Assembly: GCA_949128115.1 (NCBI GenBank)
Contig: OX421966.1
Location: 59,455,416 to 59,519,415 of the forward strand
Length of the DNA stretch: 64,000 bases
Direction of reading: 5' to 3'
Origin: Anaspis maculata
Taxonomy: Eukaryota > Arthropoda > Insecta > Coleoptera > Scraptiidae
The notes beneath the pieces were generated by a model that worked only from the letters and a program-made list of their open reading frames with translations, searched no databases and had not been told where the DNA came from. Of the stretch, positions 10,996-23,599 are shown piece by piece. How positions within the stretch are numbered: position 1 is the first letter of the stretch; each line of letters opens with the position of its first letter. The position numbers and the translations under genes are program-made.

Positions 10996-13900
10996 AACTA
11001 TGTAATCTAACCTAAGTTTTTCGTGGTGCCTCGCTCCCTTGCCCCATGCGTTATCTTGCTTTATCCCTCTTCAACTTAGGTGAGATTACTGTTCTGTTGA
11101 ATTCTGTGGTAAGAATAACGGATCTTACATCATCTTTATTGAAATGTCAATAAATTTGATGTAGGTACCTATACGATTTTTTCCGTCAATTTCAAAACTT
11201 AGAAGTATCTACATAGGTATATCTAATTATTATCTGGCACCTGTCATAAATATATTTTTTTCCGTAATCACCCTGTACCTACCTACATGTATTCCCCCCC
11301 CCCCCTTTTTGTGGGAGAGTGTATTTCCCAAAGTATTCAAGTAGGTATTCAAGAGGAAAAACCGAATCAACCGGTTGCGTTGATACACGATGATTGACAC
11401 CCTGAAACCTTTGTAACACAAGGTGAGGTGAGGGGGGCTCTCTGGGTGGGTACAGGTGTATCATGGGTACAGGTGGACTATGTACCATTGGGCGGCCCCT
11501 GTACCCAGAGTCTCTACCCCTTCCCATTCCGTTCTTCAGTGAGTTCCTCCGAGTATATTTTGCTTATCGAATTTTTCGAGTTGATTAAAATTTGGAAAAA
11601 GAAGAGGTTGTTGTTGGCACCTTTTTGTGCCTGTATATCCTGCAACTATGTATAATCAAGCAAGAGGTGATTTTCTTTTACAACCTAAACTAAGTATTCT
11701 GACCTTAGTTGTTAGTGGTATCTCACTTTCGCGCATGTGATTTCTCGGTTTTTCTCTCTCTAACTTAGATCAGATCAGTGAGTTTTGTGGTAAAAGGAAA
11801 GCACCTAATATTTGTGTAAATTCAGACCCTTGCTTGGAGTTTTAACAACATATACCCAAAATTAAAGTCGGAAATTTTTTTCCTCACAACGTTTCGTCTT
11901 TTGACTCTTTTGAACTGACATCAGGTAATTTTTAGGGCTCATTTCTTCCATTTCTGGTGAAAATTGACTATGGCAACAGCTTTGTCCTTCTGTCCGTCCG
12001 TTATCGCATGTTTTTTCAAAAATGTTTCAATTATTTCGCTGAGGAACATATCGATAGCTTCAACATTCAACCGTCAGCTTTGATCCAGCAAATTGAACTT
12101 TTTCGGAACTTATCACCATGATACCGATTTTAATGAAACTTGAGATAACCACGAAATAAATAATACGGAAGTGAAAGCAAATACCTACCAACAACTTTTG
12201 ACAAGAACTGAAGAAATTGTCGAAGAAAGTTCTTGAAATTATCAACCACCCGAACCCGAATATATGCTACTTTGCTTCGATAAGTCGCTAATTTGAAAAA
12301 AGCCTCTTATATGTGCAAATAATTCAAAAAATGTACAGGTTCTGCGTGCACTATAATAAAAAGATAAACCAACTTGTTAATGTATGCGGTACTTCTACCT
12401 ACGGTACTGCTTAGCAATTATAATGCATGCGTTGTGTAGAAGAATTGATTTTTCTTCATTAGTATTTATCGATTTAAAATAATTATTGTTCTTAATTTAT
12501 CTCGAGAAATTATCATTCAGAATCATAATTCTTTATCCGCATTTTACAACCTTTTGTGTAGTTTTTTATTCAAATCAACATAATTTACAACCATCCATCA
12601 CTATTGTTATATTCCAGTCCAGCAATAATCTCGAAAGCCAGAACTAAGGTTATAAAAAATAACGCCTAGGTATGTATTATTATCTAAGTACACTATGTAC
12701 ACCTATAAATGACTTGCTATGCAGGTTTTTTATTTGTACAATTTCTGTGAAACTAATGAATGGGTTTTTCGTGAACCTTGAATAAGCTCATCAGAATTTT
12801 TTTGAATTTTTGGCAAAATTACTGTTATTACGGATCCAAAAATTGAGAAAAAAAGAGGTAAATTCATGTCAAACGTCATGGTTCAATGAAGCATACACCG
12901 TTCCATTGTCATTATTTGTCTTATTCATGGGTTTGGTAATTCAAATAAAATAAAAAATGTGATGTATTATAGCATCAATTATTTTCACCTAAATAAAACC
13001 TGTTAGGTACCTACTTGCATAATTTTTAAATTATACTGTCAAAACAGGTATACATGTAGGTTTTTTTTATACCGTTACAATATTTTTTTCAATTCTCGAA
13101 CTGAAAGAATCAAAATATTTATTTTTATAGTTATTATACTCATTTCAATAACTTCAGGAAATTCAGTAAGAAAGTTAATCGAGATGAAAAGGTACACTTG
13201 ACCTAAATTTGTAATTCAAATGAATTTTCCGCGAATCAGGTACCTAAATAGTAAGAAAATAATATACAAGAAATATGTGATGAAACTTGTTTAAATGAAA
13301 AAAAAAAATCTCTTCATTGGACTTACGCAATCATAATTCTTAAGGCGGGCAGACACACGGAGGTTGTTCAATTATTCGATTGCAGCAATAATAAAACATT
13401 AAACGGTACAACAATAAACTACTAGGACAATAATACTAATAGAGCTCACTGGGACTTTCGTCGACCGAATTCGCAGCAACACTGGGCCGCCGATGTCTAA
13501 CAATTATTAATATAAGTTGTAGGTAATTTATTTACTATACCTACATAGCCACCTACAACATATAGGTGAGTATGTAGATAACCAGAGTGATTTTTTATCT
13601 ACCTGCCGTTAAACCCCTAATGATATGGAGTTAATCCTATTATAAAGCCTAATCGCTGTGACAAAACTATATTGTTTTCCTTGCTAAGGTCCTAAGAAGA
13701 AGCGCCACAAGATTGAAAATCTTGATTATTGATTGTTTTGCAACATTTTGATTAGGTGATTAATCATCGTTGAGGTATAACAATCAGAGACTTACGGTTG
13801 GTACTGGAGTCCGTTGTTCAGAGGTTGGTGCTCTTTGGAAAAACTGCAACATACAAAGTTTCCGTCAGGTGGACAGATCGCTTCTTGCCATTTTAAAATT

Positions 13901-14150
13901 GATACTTGAACTTCCTTTCCATATCCCTCGAAAGATTTGGAATTTTTTGACCGAATCATTCTAGACAGAGTGATTGAGTAAATGACAGAAATAAGTGATC
14001 ATTAAGGAAATGAAATGAGGTTTTTTCGACTTTGTGTGCTTTGAAGAAGCAGTATTCAACACTGATCGGTGAGCACATTACAGCCAGATTTTTGATATTA
14101 CAAATTTGACCTTTTTTGTGATACAGTTTTATTGATTTTTATTATCATTA
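10996..14150. other. AT-rich interval with no recognised gene
   Basis: No coding region, RNA gene or clear element end could be recognised. It contains a C tract at 11294-11307 and several GTAGGTACCTA-type palindromes (for example 11162, 13004). Confidence 0.4.
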
Positions 14151-14188
14151 CAAACTTTTTAGATCACAAATGCAGTAGAGGCTGTCTG

Positions 14189-14276
14189 ATTTCTACATGA
14201 TTCTAGTGGGCTGTGTTTCTGGTCGCCATCGGCCGATCGCGGCCTGAATCGCAGCCCACTAGAATCATGTAGAAAT
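14189..14276. repeat. Perfect 25-bp inverted repeat (hairpin)
   Basis: The 25-bp arms at 14189-14213 and 14252-14276 are exact reverse complements separated by 38 bp that is itself GC-rich. Most likely a small MITE remnant; no target duplication was identified. Confidence 0.85.
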
Positions 14277-14935
14277 GACAATGACAAGACAAGATCAATT
14301 CTTTCTCATTCAATATCAACTTTAACGATACATTTCTGTTGGAAAATAAGGCTATAGCGAGCGACGGCGTGGGCCCATTCAATTTTTTTTACAGTTCCAT
14401 TGCTATAAGTGCTTCGAGAGAAAACTGAAGAAAACGAGTATCTGGAATCGAAATGACTAGTCAAATATGTAGCTGTTTTTCGAGCTATTTTTGTTTTTGT
14501 TGCTGAAAATTAAAAAATCCGAATTTCTTGGGAAAATTTATAAAAAAGCTATTGAAATTATTTGGCACATTGATACATAGTAGCACAGAATCTGTAGAAG
14601 AAAAATTCAATGTCTGTTTCTTCTTTTATTGCATTCACAATAGCCGAGTGCACGAATGTTATTGATTGTGATTAGTATTAATGATTTGATTACTGATTAG
14701 TGCTTGACGATGGTAGGCAGGTAATCTGATTCGATCAGATTTGATTTTATATAATGAAAAGTATCAGTCTATAGAATTTACAAATTGATCCTGTATAATC
14801 ATCAGGATTTGTGCCGTAGAAAATGTCGAAATTTTATCGCAAAAAAAATGAGGCGAGGTTGTTGATAATTATTCTTACTTTGCACTTGTCATTTCAGAGA
14901 TGAAAACTGAAGTTATTTGACTTCTCTGCATTAAC

Positions 14936-15079
14936 CTCGGGTTCCACCAAAATTTTACGAGCAGATTAAATCTATCACGCTGATAGTTGCTATGCACCAG
15001 CCAATAGAATGGCCAGTTGCTTAGTTACTATTAGAGTGATAAAGTTATCGTGTTGATAAAAGTTTGGTGGAACCCCAAG
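14936..15079. mobile_element. Palindromic MITE (GGGTTCCACCAAA ends)
   Basis: The ends are CTCGGGTTCCACCAAA and TTTGGTGGAACCCCAAG, with both arms continuing imperfectly (TTTTACGA../..GTTGATAAAAG). The central part carries AGCCAAT. A related copy with CAGTTCCACCAAAG ends lies at 58733-58874. Length is 144 bp. Confidence 0.75.
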
Positions 15080-15220
15080 TAAGTGGTTAAAATGGCGACA
15101 CTCGCTTGGTGGTTGATATTTTTTTAAATAATTCTGCTTACTGAAATCTTTTGAAATAAAATTAAAAGTCAAGTAATTTTTTCATGGGCTTCTCAAGAGT
15201 CCACTATACAGGGCTCGGTA

Positions 15221-15611
15221 CAGGGTATTTACGTGAGACGGATACCCCCCCCCACATAAAAACTTCCCATTCACGATAATTGAAAGAAAAAACTTTCTTG
15301 AAACAATTTTTTCCGTAGTTTCTGAATATTTCAAGTATAATTTTCCATTTCAGCCATTTGTGCCACATTCAGGGTATCGCATTTTTTTTGCATTTCTTCA
15401 AGACACCTGTATTTCATCACCACAATCGATGCACATTGTTATCCTGATTACAAAAATGTCAGTGCATTTGTCATACAAGTGTCATGCATTTTTGTGATCA
15501 GGATAACAATGTGCATCGATTGTGATGATAATGATGAAATACAGGGTGTTCCGAAAAAATTCAAAAAAAATTTGACACTTTGTGTGTGGCACGGAATGGT
15601 AAAATTATGGA

Positions 15612-15642
<31 letters not shown>

Positions 15643-15962
15643 ATACTGTTTATTGCCTTGAAGTTGAAACATATCGACATTTTCACAATGATGCATTTAG
15701 CACAAAATGAAAACAAATAATAAACAAACTGAGACCTAACAATAATACATTATGCACAAAATATAACCATGCGAAAGCAGAAAGAATCCACCACGCGTCT
15801 ACTCTACATTCACGTCACGGAAGTAGCCTCAAAAAAGTAGCCTTATGCTTGACTTATTCAGAAACTACGGAAAAAAATGTTCCAACAAAGTTTTTTCTTC
15901 TTGAATTAACGCGAAGGGGTAGTTTTTTATGAGGGAGGATATCTGTCTCGCGTGAACACCTG
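15221..15962. mobile_element. TA-flanked foldback element (CAGGGTATTTACGTGAGAC) with a nested hairpin
   Basis: The outer arms align from both ends (CAGGGTATTTACGTGAGACG versus the reverse complement CAGGTGTTCACGCGAGACAG), through GAAAAAACTTTCTTG and TTTCCGTAGTTTCTGAAT, flanked by TA at 15219-15220 and 15963-15964. In the middle a separate near-perfect hairpin (arms about 15407-15456 and 15492-15546, containing CACAATCGATGCACATTG) is flanked by outward-facing ACACCTGTA and TACAGGGTGTT. This suggests one element inserted in another. An (AAAT)n run lies at 15611-15645. Confidence 0.7.
15611..15645. repeat. (AAAT)n microsatellite
   Basis: About nine AAAT units inside the foldback element. Confidence 0.95.
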
Positions 15963-16111
15963 TACGGTCAGCTCTAGATTGATGACGGTGATTTTCTTCT
16001 GACATTTTGAGAAATTGATTAATATCTCCTTATAATCGAGCGAAAGTAATAAAATCCGAGAAAAACCTATCACAGCCGAAGATAGTCAGATTTTACGTAA
16101 GCCATCCTATG

Positions 16112-16995
16112 GCTTTTGAGGCTAAGCATGGGTATCTCGATTCTCGTTTATCTTGAGAGATACAAAGTCGGTTAAATTAGGAAAAAGCTGCGCATTTTCA
16201 TGACGAATCATGATTCAAAAAGTAATTTGACGTATCGATTTTAGTTTTTGAGATATCTTGAAAAAACAAGAATTTGAATTTTTGTTTTAATTTTTTATTC
16301 AAAAAAACGGTTGAAGGTGGCCTTTTCTAATCTAGACATTGCCCAGGGCACCTTTTCAAGGGAAATTCAAAGCTGCCAAAATCTTTATTCTAGCTTTCAA
16401 AGCAACCGAGATACGACATTCAACTTTTTTCTCTAATGGGCGCCATATTGGATTTTGATATATTTTCTGGTTACAACGATGTGCCACATGTCACTGTTGA
16501 ATAAATGTTCAACATTTACGGTTTTTTTTATTGTCGGTGCTGATTTTGTTTCCAAAGCACTCTTTAAAAATTAAAAAAATATTTTTCGCTCAAAAGCGTG
16601 AATCTAATAGTGGCATGTGACACATCCTTGTAGCCAGAAAAAAAAATTGTATCAAAAAATGTCAAAATCCAATATGGCGCCCATAAGAAAAAAAAAGTTG
16701 AATGTCATATGTCGGTTGTTTTGAAAGCTAGAATGAAGATTTTGGCAACATTGAATTTCCCTTGGAAAAGTGCCTCCACAATGTCTTAATTAGAAACGGC
16801 TACCTTCAACCGTTTTTCAAATAAAAATAAAAATTACAAATTTCTGTTTTTTCTCAATATCTCGAAAACTAAAACTGACAAGTCAAATATCTTTTTGAAT
16901 CATTGATCGTCATGAAAATTCGCAACTTTTTTCTCATTCAACCGACTCTGTATCTCTAAAGATAAGCGAGATACCCATGCTTAGCCTCGAAAAAC
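16112..16995. repeat. ~880-bp imperfect palindrome
   Basis: GAGGCTAAGCATGGGTATCTCG near 16118 reappears as its reverse complement ending near 16988. The arms stay alignable through GGTTGAAGGTGGCC/GGCTACCTTCAACC and AATATGGCGCC to a centre near 16553. The left outer flank (15990-16110, containing ATCACAGCCGAAGATAGT) is shared with both arms of the element at 34932-35571, so both are probably one foldback family. Exact ends are not resolved. Confidence 0.7.
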
Positions 16996-17307
16996 GGACA
17001 GCCTGGTATACGGCATTCTGCAAGATAGGTCTGAGTGTTTTTCCAATAAAACATTTTCAGCCAAAGATACAGGTGATTCAAAAGTGTCGGACCACCTTGA
17101 AGGTGCGTAATATGGAGGTGAAGTAGTGGTGAGAACATGTTGAAAAAATTCTGTCTTAATTTTGAAATTATGGAGGAACAAAATTTGGTCCTCCGATTGC
17201 TTCTATTTTCGTTGTTTCAAAAGATTTCAGTAGGTACATTGTTTATGGAGAAATAATTGGTACAAAAAGTCAACCTCCGAAGCTTTATCGAATTTTTGTT
17301 TTCTATA

Positions 17308-18533
17308 CAGGGTGAGTCATCAACCACAATTCTAGTTTTCCTAAGAAACCAGTACCTAGTGAAAGAATTATACAGGTGTCCCGGAATAAGTGTTACAAAA
17401 CTCACAGGGAGATAGAAAATTGGAAAATAAGGAATTGAAATATAATAAAAAAAATATACCCTTGCAAACGCATAATAACGGAGATACAGGCCTTCAAAGT
17501 TGTTTTTGAAAAACAGTTTTTTTTTTGCATAACTTTTGAACCGTTCAACCGATTTTAGTCAAATTTGATCTAAAGTTCACTGAAACAGGTTTCTATTGAA
17601 CAATGATAACGCATTTCATCAAACATTTTTAGGGGCGAAGATAATAGGGGGTGCCCTCCCCCTTTTCCCCCTATTTTTAACCTCCCCGAATATTTTTGGA
17701 AATTGTATCAATTTTTGAATTCTATGTTCAATTTAAAGGAAAAAGTTACTCCTGCAAAATTTTGATTAGTTTTCGAGATATTTGGGATTGAAACATGCAA
17801 AACATCTCGAAATCGCCACTTTCCTGGAAATTAAAATTAAAATTCAAGAAAACCCATGATTCGTCAACTGAGATGAGTTTTCTGGGTGTTTTAAGTTGAT
17901 AAAGCATCATTTTCGCTGAGGAACATGAAGTTTTTCAGAAAAAAAAAACAATTTGGGCCCTGGAAAGTGGCGACTTTGTGATGTTTTCTAATGTTTCAAA
18001 CCCAAATATCTTGAAAATAAAGCCTCTAATCAAAATTTCGCTAGAGTAACTTTTTTCTTTAAATTGAACGCAGAATTCAAAAATTGAAACAGTTTCCAAA
18101 AATATTCAGGGGGTGAAAAATAGGGGGAAAAGGGGGAGGGTAGCCCCCAATATCTTTACCCCTAAAAATGTCTGATGAAATTCGTTATTACTGTTCAATA
18201 AGGACCTGTCTCAATAAACTTTGGTTTGAATTTGAATAAAATCGGCTGAACGGTTCAAAAATAATGCAAAAAAACTGTTTCCAAAAAAACAACTTTTGAG
18301 GCCTGTAATTCCGTTATCATACGTTTGGGAGGGTATGTTTATTGACAAGAGTCCCCTTATTCTTCAATTTTCTATCTCCTGTGAGTTTTGTCATAACACT
18401 TATTCCGGCACACCTCACACCTGTATAGAAAACAATTGTATTTTATTGTGCTCTACATAGGTTATGGGACCATTGTGACTGTTCGAAGGCATTTTTAGAT
18501 TATATTGATTTTCAGGATTCATAACTCACCCTG
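17308..18533. mobile_element. Outer TA-flanked element with CAGGGTGAGTCAT ends
   Basis: The left end CAGGGTGAGTCATCAA and right end TTCATAACTCACCCTG are inverted repeats with TA outside both (17306-17307, 18534-18535). Only about the terminal dozen bases match well. Most of the interior is the second, nested foldback at 17373-18423. Confidence 0.55.
17373..18423. mobile_element. Foldback element with CAGGTGTCCCGGAATAAG ends
   Basis: About 500-bp arms mirror around 17898. The left end reads CAGGTGTCCCGGAATAAGTG. The right end is its reverse complement apart from a short local duplication (CACACCTCACACC). The arms carry matching landmarks: CTCACAGGAGATAGAAAATT, the C-rich CCCCCTTTTCCCCCTATTTT block and TTCTGAAAAACTTCATGTTCC near the centre. 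No coding capacity. Confidence 0.8.
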
Positions 18534-18542
18534 TATACAAAA

Positions 18543-19090
18543 CGGAAATTCTAGTCGGAGAATCCGAGTTTTTTATGAAAAAAAGAGTCGTCTTGTACTA
18601 TTTCAATTTGACGCACCGTTTTCAAGATAAATCACTTTGAAGAAAACTTAACCTGAAATTCTCCTAGGGTTTTCAAATTCCGAGTAGGTACCTACAGAAA
18701 TCAGAGCAATAAGACCAACTGTGTTTTCTTGGACCAAATACAGTAAGAAACGTCCCAAACGTTCGGTTGAAAATGCTCCCTGACCTGGAGCCCCAGGAAC
18801 CGATTAATTTTGTCTCGGCAAGTTACCCTTCCAAGAAGCTCCAAGGAACATAACCAACCCACGTTTATTGAAACGTTTCTTCCTGTTTTTGGTCCAAGAA
18901 AACACAAGTTAGTGTTACTGCTCTGATTTCTGTAGGTACTCGGGATTGTAAATTTTAGAAGAATTTCAGGTCAAGTATTTTTTCAAGCGATTTATCTTGA
19001 AAAGATGCGTCGAATCAAAATAGTACAAGAGAATGTTTTTCGTGAAAACTCTGATTTTCCAGATTTTTCCTTCAAAACTCAGAAAAAGTT
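18543..19090. repeat. ~550-bp imperfect palindrome
   Basis: The inner arms GAAATCAGAGCAATAAGACC../..CTGCTCTGATTTC at 18695 and 18930, and the outer arms (TAGTACAAG../CTTGTACTA, TTTTCAAGATAAATCAC/..GATTTATCTTGAAAA), mirror around 18815. It abuts the right end of the previous element and shares its TCATAACT/AGTTATGA edge, so these elements are probably nested or fused. Confidence 0.65.
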
Positions 19091-19319
19091 ATGAACCAAA
19101 AAAATGGAGCTAAATTCATTCACCCCCACCCCCCCTTTGTTGGGCGTCCTTGATTTAATGTGGAAATCTTTTTCACAGCATTACTACAGGCTTATTACAT
19201 GTACCGGTCAAACCAAATTTCGTCATTTTGTCTTGGCAAGTTTCGGAGAAATTTGCAAAAAACCATCATCAAGTTTCCCTCTTTAAGGAGCTCTAGCTCT
19301 CCTAGGGGGCATTATTCGA

Positions 19320-20087
19320 CCCATGTTCATTGGGACTTTTCTTCCTATTTTTTGACGTAGATTGAGCTGGTCAAATATTGCGGTCTAATTTCGGGACACC
19401 TGTATATCGGAAATAAAGGACATCAGGAACATCTCAAATGTAGATTCTGGTTTACCTCAAAAAGTATATCTAAGTGCCCAAAAGTTTTGTCGGTTACTTC
19501 GTAGGACACCTGTATTTTTAGCTAGTATCGTGACACTCAGCAGGCTCAAGGACGGCATTTTCTAGTGTTTTTTCTTTAAACGTGAGTTTCATGAAAACCA
19601 GTGGAGTAAGAGACTTGAAAAAAAGAAAGGTAATCTAATCTAGAATGAAAATCAATAAGTATTTGAAAATTTCAAAATTCGAAAAACTCGTTTTTTTTTC
19701 AAAATTTTCATATATTTTTTCAAAAAAAAGTCTCTCATTCTCTTGCCAGCTCAGATTTGAATTATTAATTTTTTTGTTACATTTTTAGCTGCTCAGATTT
19801 GGCAGAAACTCACGCCACAAGAATCTATCTGTTTCTCTTTTGCTCTGCAGCTAATCCGCAGTCTGTTTCAGCCATTTTTTATGCTAGGAAATGCCGTCCT
19901 TGAGAATGAGGTTATAGAGGGTGCTAAAAAAATGGAATCTTCCAAGAGCCCTCTGTATGCTGAAAGCGGCTCTGATTTTATGCATGGGACATGATTCGAT
20001 CCATGTTTACTGTGTAACTTTTCTTCCTATTTTTCAAGAATAAGCTGATCAAATGTTGCGGTCTGATTTCGGGACATCCTGTATAGG
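19320..20087 (+). repeat. Pair of direct repeats ending in GGTCTGATTTCGGGACACCTGTATA
   Basis: The segment 19320-19405 (CCCATGTTCATTGGGACTTTTCTTCCTA..) recurs, diverged, at 20000-20087 in the same orientation, both ending in TTTCGGGACA(C/T)CCTGTATA. They look like right ends of two copies of one TA-type element. The preceding GAGCCCTCTGTATGCTGAAAG near 19945 resembles the end of the 34932-35571 element. Confidence 0.55.
19546..19906. mobile_element. MITE with CTCAAGGACGGCATTTTCTAG ends
   Basis: The ends CTCAAGGACGGCATTTTCTAG and CTAGGAAATGCCGTCCTTGAG are an almost perfect 21-bp inverted repeat, with AAACGTGAGTTTCATG/GCAGAAACTCACG continuing inside. No target duplication was identified. Confidence 0.7.
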
Positions 20088-20687
20088 GTGCGTGATTTAT
20101 GTGTTCAACCGAAAATTTTGATAGGCCATTTCTCACGAATAGATCAAGAGAATCGATTGAAATTTTATAGTTGCGTTATAAAACCAAGGGCCTTTGTAGC
20201 GCCCTATTTACTTATGACCGTACTCAAAACTTAGTTCTTCGAGTTTCTGTTGAAAAAGTCAACCTGTATATACTTTTTTTAAAATCTGATGACACCTTCT
20301 AAGATTACATGGAAATGCTACAAAAGGCAATTTTTTAATTGTCTGGAACTCTTGAGCTGATTCGAAAAAAATAGATGACATTTTTCAAGAAATATTTTCA
20401 AAAATTCCAATTTAAATCAGACAAGACTCACTTTGAATAAGGCAAATTCGTCATTTTCACACCATTTAGCGGTTTCAATCGAGCGAATCGTCCAAATCAC
20501 ACATGCAGATAAAATGCTACATCTCCCGACACGTGCACTTATAAAGACGGACACAGACATAGAAATTTAACATTTCCTTTATCTTTTAAAGACTACAGTA
20601 GAAAATTCAGTTGTTTACAATTTACATGCACGTTGCCGGCGATAAACGATCGATTTTTAACAACGGAACGCACAATTATCGCTAACT

Positions 20688-20927
20688 ATGCAACACGTTT
20701 CTGCAGAATTGCAAAATTCCTGGTGCAACGTTCCAAAAGGCCGAAAAACTTTGAAAATTTTTCCAAGACATTTCCATTGCGCTAAGCTTAGCGCCATAAT
20801 GTTGCGCAAATCGTATTTTTTGAAGGTAACATTTTTTATTGTATTTGCAGTGGCATCTGGTTTTATTGCAGAGGGTTTATTTTATTATTATGTAGTACCT
20901 GCCATTAGTTCCTCTTTTTCACACTAG
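20688..20927 (+). CDS. Short hypothetical frame with one membrane segment
   Basis: The frame encodes 79 aa. From the internal Met at about residue 38 it reads MLRKSYFLKVTFFIVFAVAS and continues hydrophobic, like a signal anchor. A TATAAAG lies at 20540-20546, 148 bp upstream. I do not recognise the protein and there are no splice or conservation clues; it may be a chance frame in AT-rich DNA. Confidence 0.15.
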   Translation: MQHVSAELQNSWCNVPKGRKTLKIFPRHFHCAKLSAIMLRKSYFLKVTFFIVFAVASGFIAEGLFYYYVVPAISSSFSH

Positions 20928-20929
20928 GA

Positions 20930-21700
20930 ACTTGAAACTTATTAAGTGTGCTGATGCGCGTCACGAATTTTTCAAATCGCATTTTGCAAGTCATTGTGTA
21001 AGTAGTGTGTATGTCTACGAAAACAGAAATTACAAAGTTGTGTCTGATTTGTATCATCACAAGCACATCTTATGATTTGATTTTATGAATTCTAGAAATT
21101 TTGCACTAGGTACAAAGAATGTCTAATCAAGCGTTTCGTTATGTCGCGATAATTAATACAAAAATAGTAAACGCAATGAACATAAAATTTGCATTAAGAA
21201 TTTGGTCAACTATTATCATAACTAAATTGTTATAAAAGACACGCTCTTCTTTTAATCGAAGGCGTGATGTCATAAAAAATGTCTTTTAAAATTCCGAAGC
21301 AAAAATGGTGGTCAATCACGGCCAATAATAAGAATAATAATAATAAAGCGCATCTATATTGAACAATAATGATAAACCGGCTTTGGAGAATTATTTTGAA
21401 TAAAAGTGCATAGACGAAATTTAAATTCATAATCGGACTACAGATTTTACGATTACGATTCAAATAAAAAAAATCAACTTACCCAGATTTATACTGCTCC
21501 TCGATAATTTCCACGGTGCACTCTTAGCACAAATCCTTAGATTCCTTGATTATCTGATTCCAAAATTTGCTAAAACTAAAAAAAAAATATAAAAGGTTCC
21601 CAAGTAGGTACTTGCATCTTGTGATCCGCGATTAATCCATCAAATTGTTGATTTCCGTAGATTCAGAAAGATTAACCACAAGGAATTTTTTTAATCTTTT
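20930..21700. other. AT-rich interval, nothing recognised
   Basis: No gene, element end or structured repeat was seen, apart from an AAT-rich run near 21330. Confidence 0.4.
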
Positions 21701-21848
21701 TTAGCTTTTACTTTCCCGGCCCCACCAACATGGAGGGAAAGTATTGTAATCGTGCAGAAAAAAAGTTTTGAGATTTCACCGGATATATCCATTTTGAGGT
21801 CCCCCAAGTCGATTAAGACCATTTCCAGAATGATGTCTGTCTGTAGGT

Positions 21849-21894
<46 letters not shown>

Positions 21895-21899
21895 GTGTG
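21849..21899. repeat. (GT)n microsatellite in a dispersed repeat
   Basis: About 50 bp of nearly pure GT follows a GTCTGTCTGTAG lead-in and precedes CACGATAACTGCCGAACCGTTTATCCGATCGATTTGAAATTTGATATGC. That layout, microsatellite plus a phrase of this kind, is typical of a repeat seen in many insect genomes. The phrase CCTGGAATGACC(G)GATTAGTTTTTGG recurs near 25996. Confidence 0.8.
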
Positions 21900-22244
21900 A
21901 TCTTCCACGATAACTGCCGAACCGTTTATCCGATCGATTTGAAATTTGATATGCAGACATGGTTTCGCCCTGGAATGACCGGATTAGTTTTTGGCTGTCA
22001 TCTGTCAAACAGAAGTGTCACTATCAGCAAATGACAGAAGCTACATCTCACGGAACTTGACTTGCGATATGTCATTTGAAAGCCCTTGAAGAACTGTATT
22101 CAGAACAGTTAAAAGTATTTTCCTACCTGTTGTCTGTCAAATTATAAAAAATATGAAAGTCTGGAACTTTGCCATTTAATTATTCAAAATCTATAGGACA
22201 GATGTGAACCCGAGGGGGTAACCACTAGGACTTAAGGCGTCCCA

Positions 22245-22440
22245 CACATGCAATATTGCACAAATATTGCATGTATTGCATGGATATTCCATGTATTGCA
22301 TGGATATTGCATGTATTGCATCAATATTGCATGTATATTGTATAGATATTGCATAACTATTGCATGTATTGCATCCATATTGCATAGATATTGCATAAAT
22401 ATTGCATGTATTGCATGCATATTGCATGCATTTTGCATTA
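22245..22440 (+). repeat. ATTGCATG-type tandem array, left
   Basis: ATATTGCATGTATTGCATGG-type units of about 10-20 bp repeat across nearly 200 bp. Both strands give long spurious reading frames through it. Confidence 0.9.
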
Positions 22441-23599
22441 CTAATTGCCATCAAAATAACACGGTAACCGGCACTTAATACCTACATGTAGGTAAGTACC
22501 TGCAGGGAGGTAACCTACAAACAGCCTACAATTCATATTTCCCATACCTTCAACACTCATTTGACGAAGATAGGTAAATCTCGAGGTAAATGTAGAAGAG
22601 AAGCAATTATACAACAATTGAACAATGATAAAAAACTGCAAAGAATAATAACAGGCGAGATAACAGGTAGATAACTGGTATTAGTCGATGAGCCAGGAGC
22701 CAAAAATCACGATTTTCACCCCGGGGACTTGATGTGTCATACCTTTTTGGATTTCCCACAACACCAGCATGAAAATAAGCCATGATACGTTTTTGTATCG
22801 AGTAGCTTGAGGCCGCCATCTTGGAACAACCGCGCTAAATATGTAGTTCTTGTGGTTTGTATTTTTTTATCAACGGTACCTCCAATTAGAAAAATGAAAC
22901 TAAATAAAATTAAACAACAAAATTCACTATAAATATCGTTTAGCACAGTTTCTCGACAGGTCTCGTTACTCCAAATATGACAGTTCATAGTTAAGCTATG
23001 GCAAATTTCTTTATTTAACATTTTCGAGTACACCCGATGATATTTATACAAACCGAACTTCACGTCATTGTTTTTCTAGCGTACTTTACAAGAAATGGTG
23101 CTCTTAGCGGCATTTTGATGTCCGTCTGTCCATCTGTCCATCGGTCCAACTGTCTGTCTTATGAATTAATTGCCTCTGAACAAGAAGACCTAGCGAAAAT
23201 CGACTTCTTGTGTGTAACATGTAGTCACCGGAGAATGGTAATTAGAAAAAAAAATTCTCAAACCGTCGCCATCTTGATCCGCAATGTCAAATTTTCATAA
23301 AAGTGATCCGATTTTCATGAAACTTGGAATACACTCATGTTTCATATGTTAAAGAATGATTTTGATGTTTTCTTCTTGATCCGCCGCCATTTTGTCCGCC
23401 ATGTTGTATTTGGTTAAAGTGGTCCGATTTTGATGAAAACTGGAACCTAGTCGTGTCTTGTGTATGCACTGATACTGATGGTTTTTATGCTAGTTCCACG
23501 ATTTGCGCCATATTGATGTGTCACATGGAAATTAATTTGTTAAACGTTGTGCGTTAGCAAAGAAATTTTTTTTACTCATCATCCTTAAACCCTCAAAAT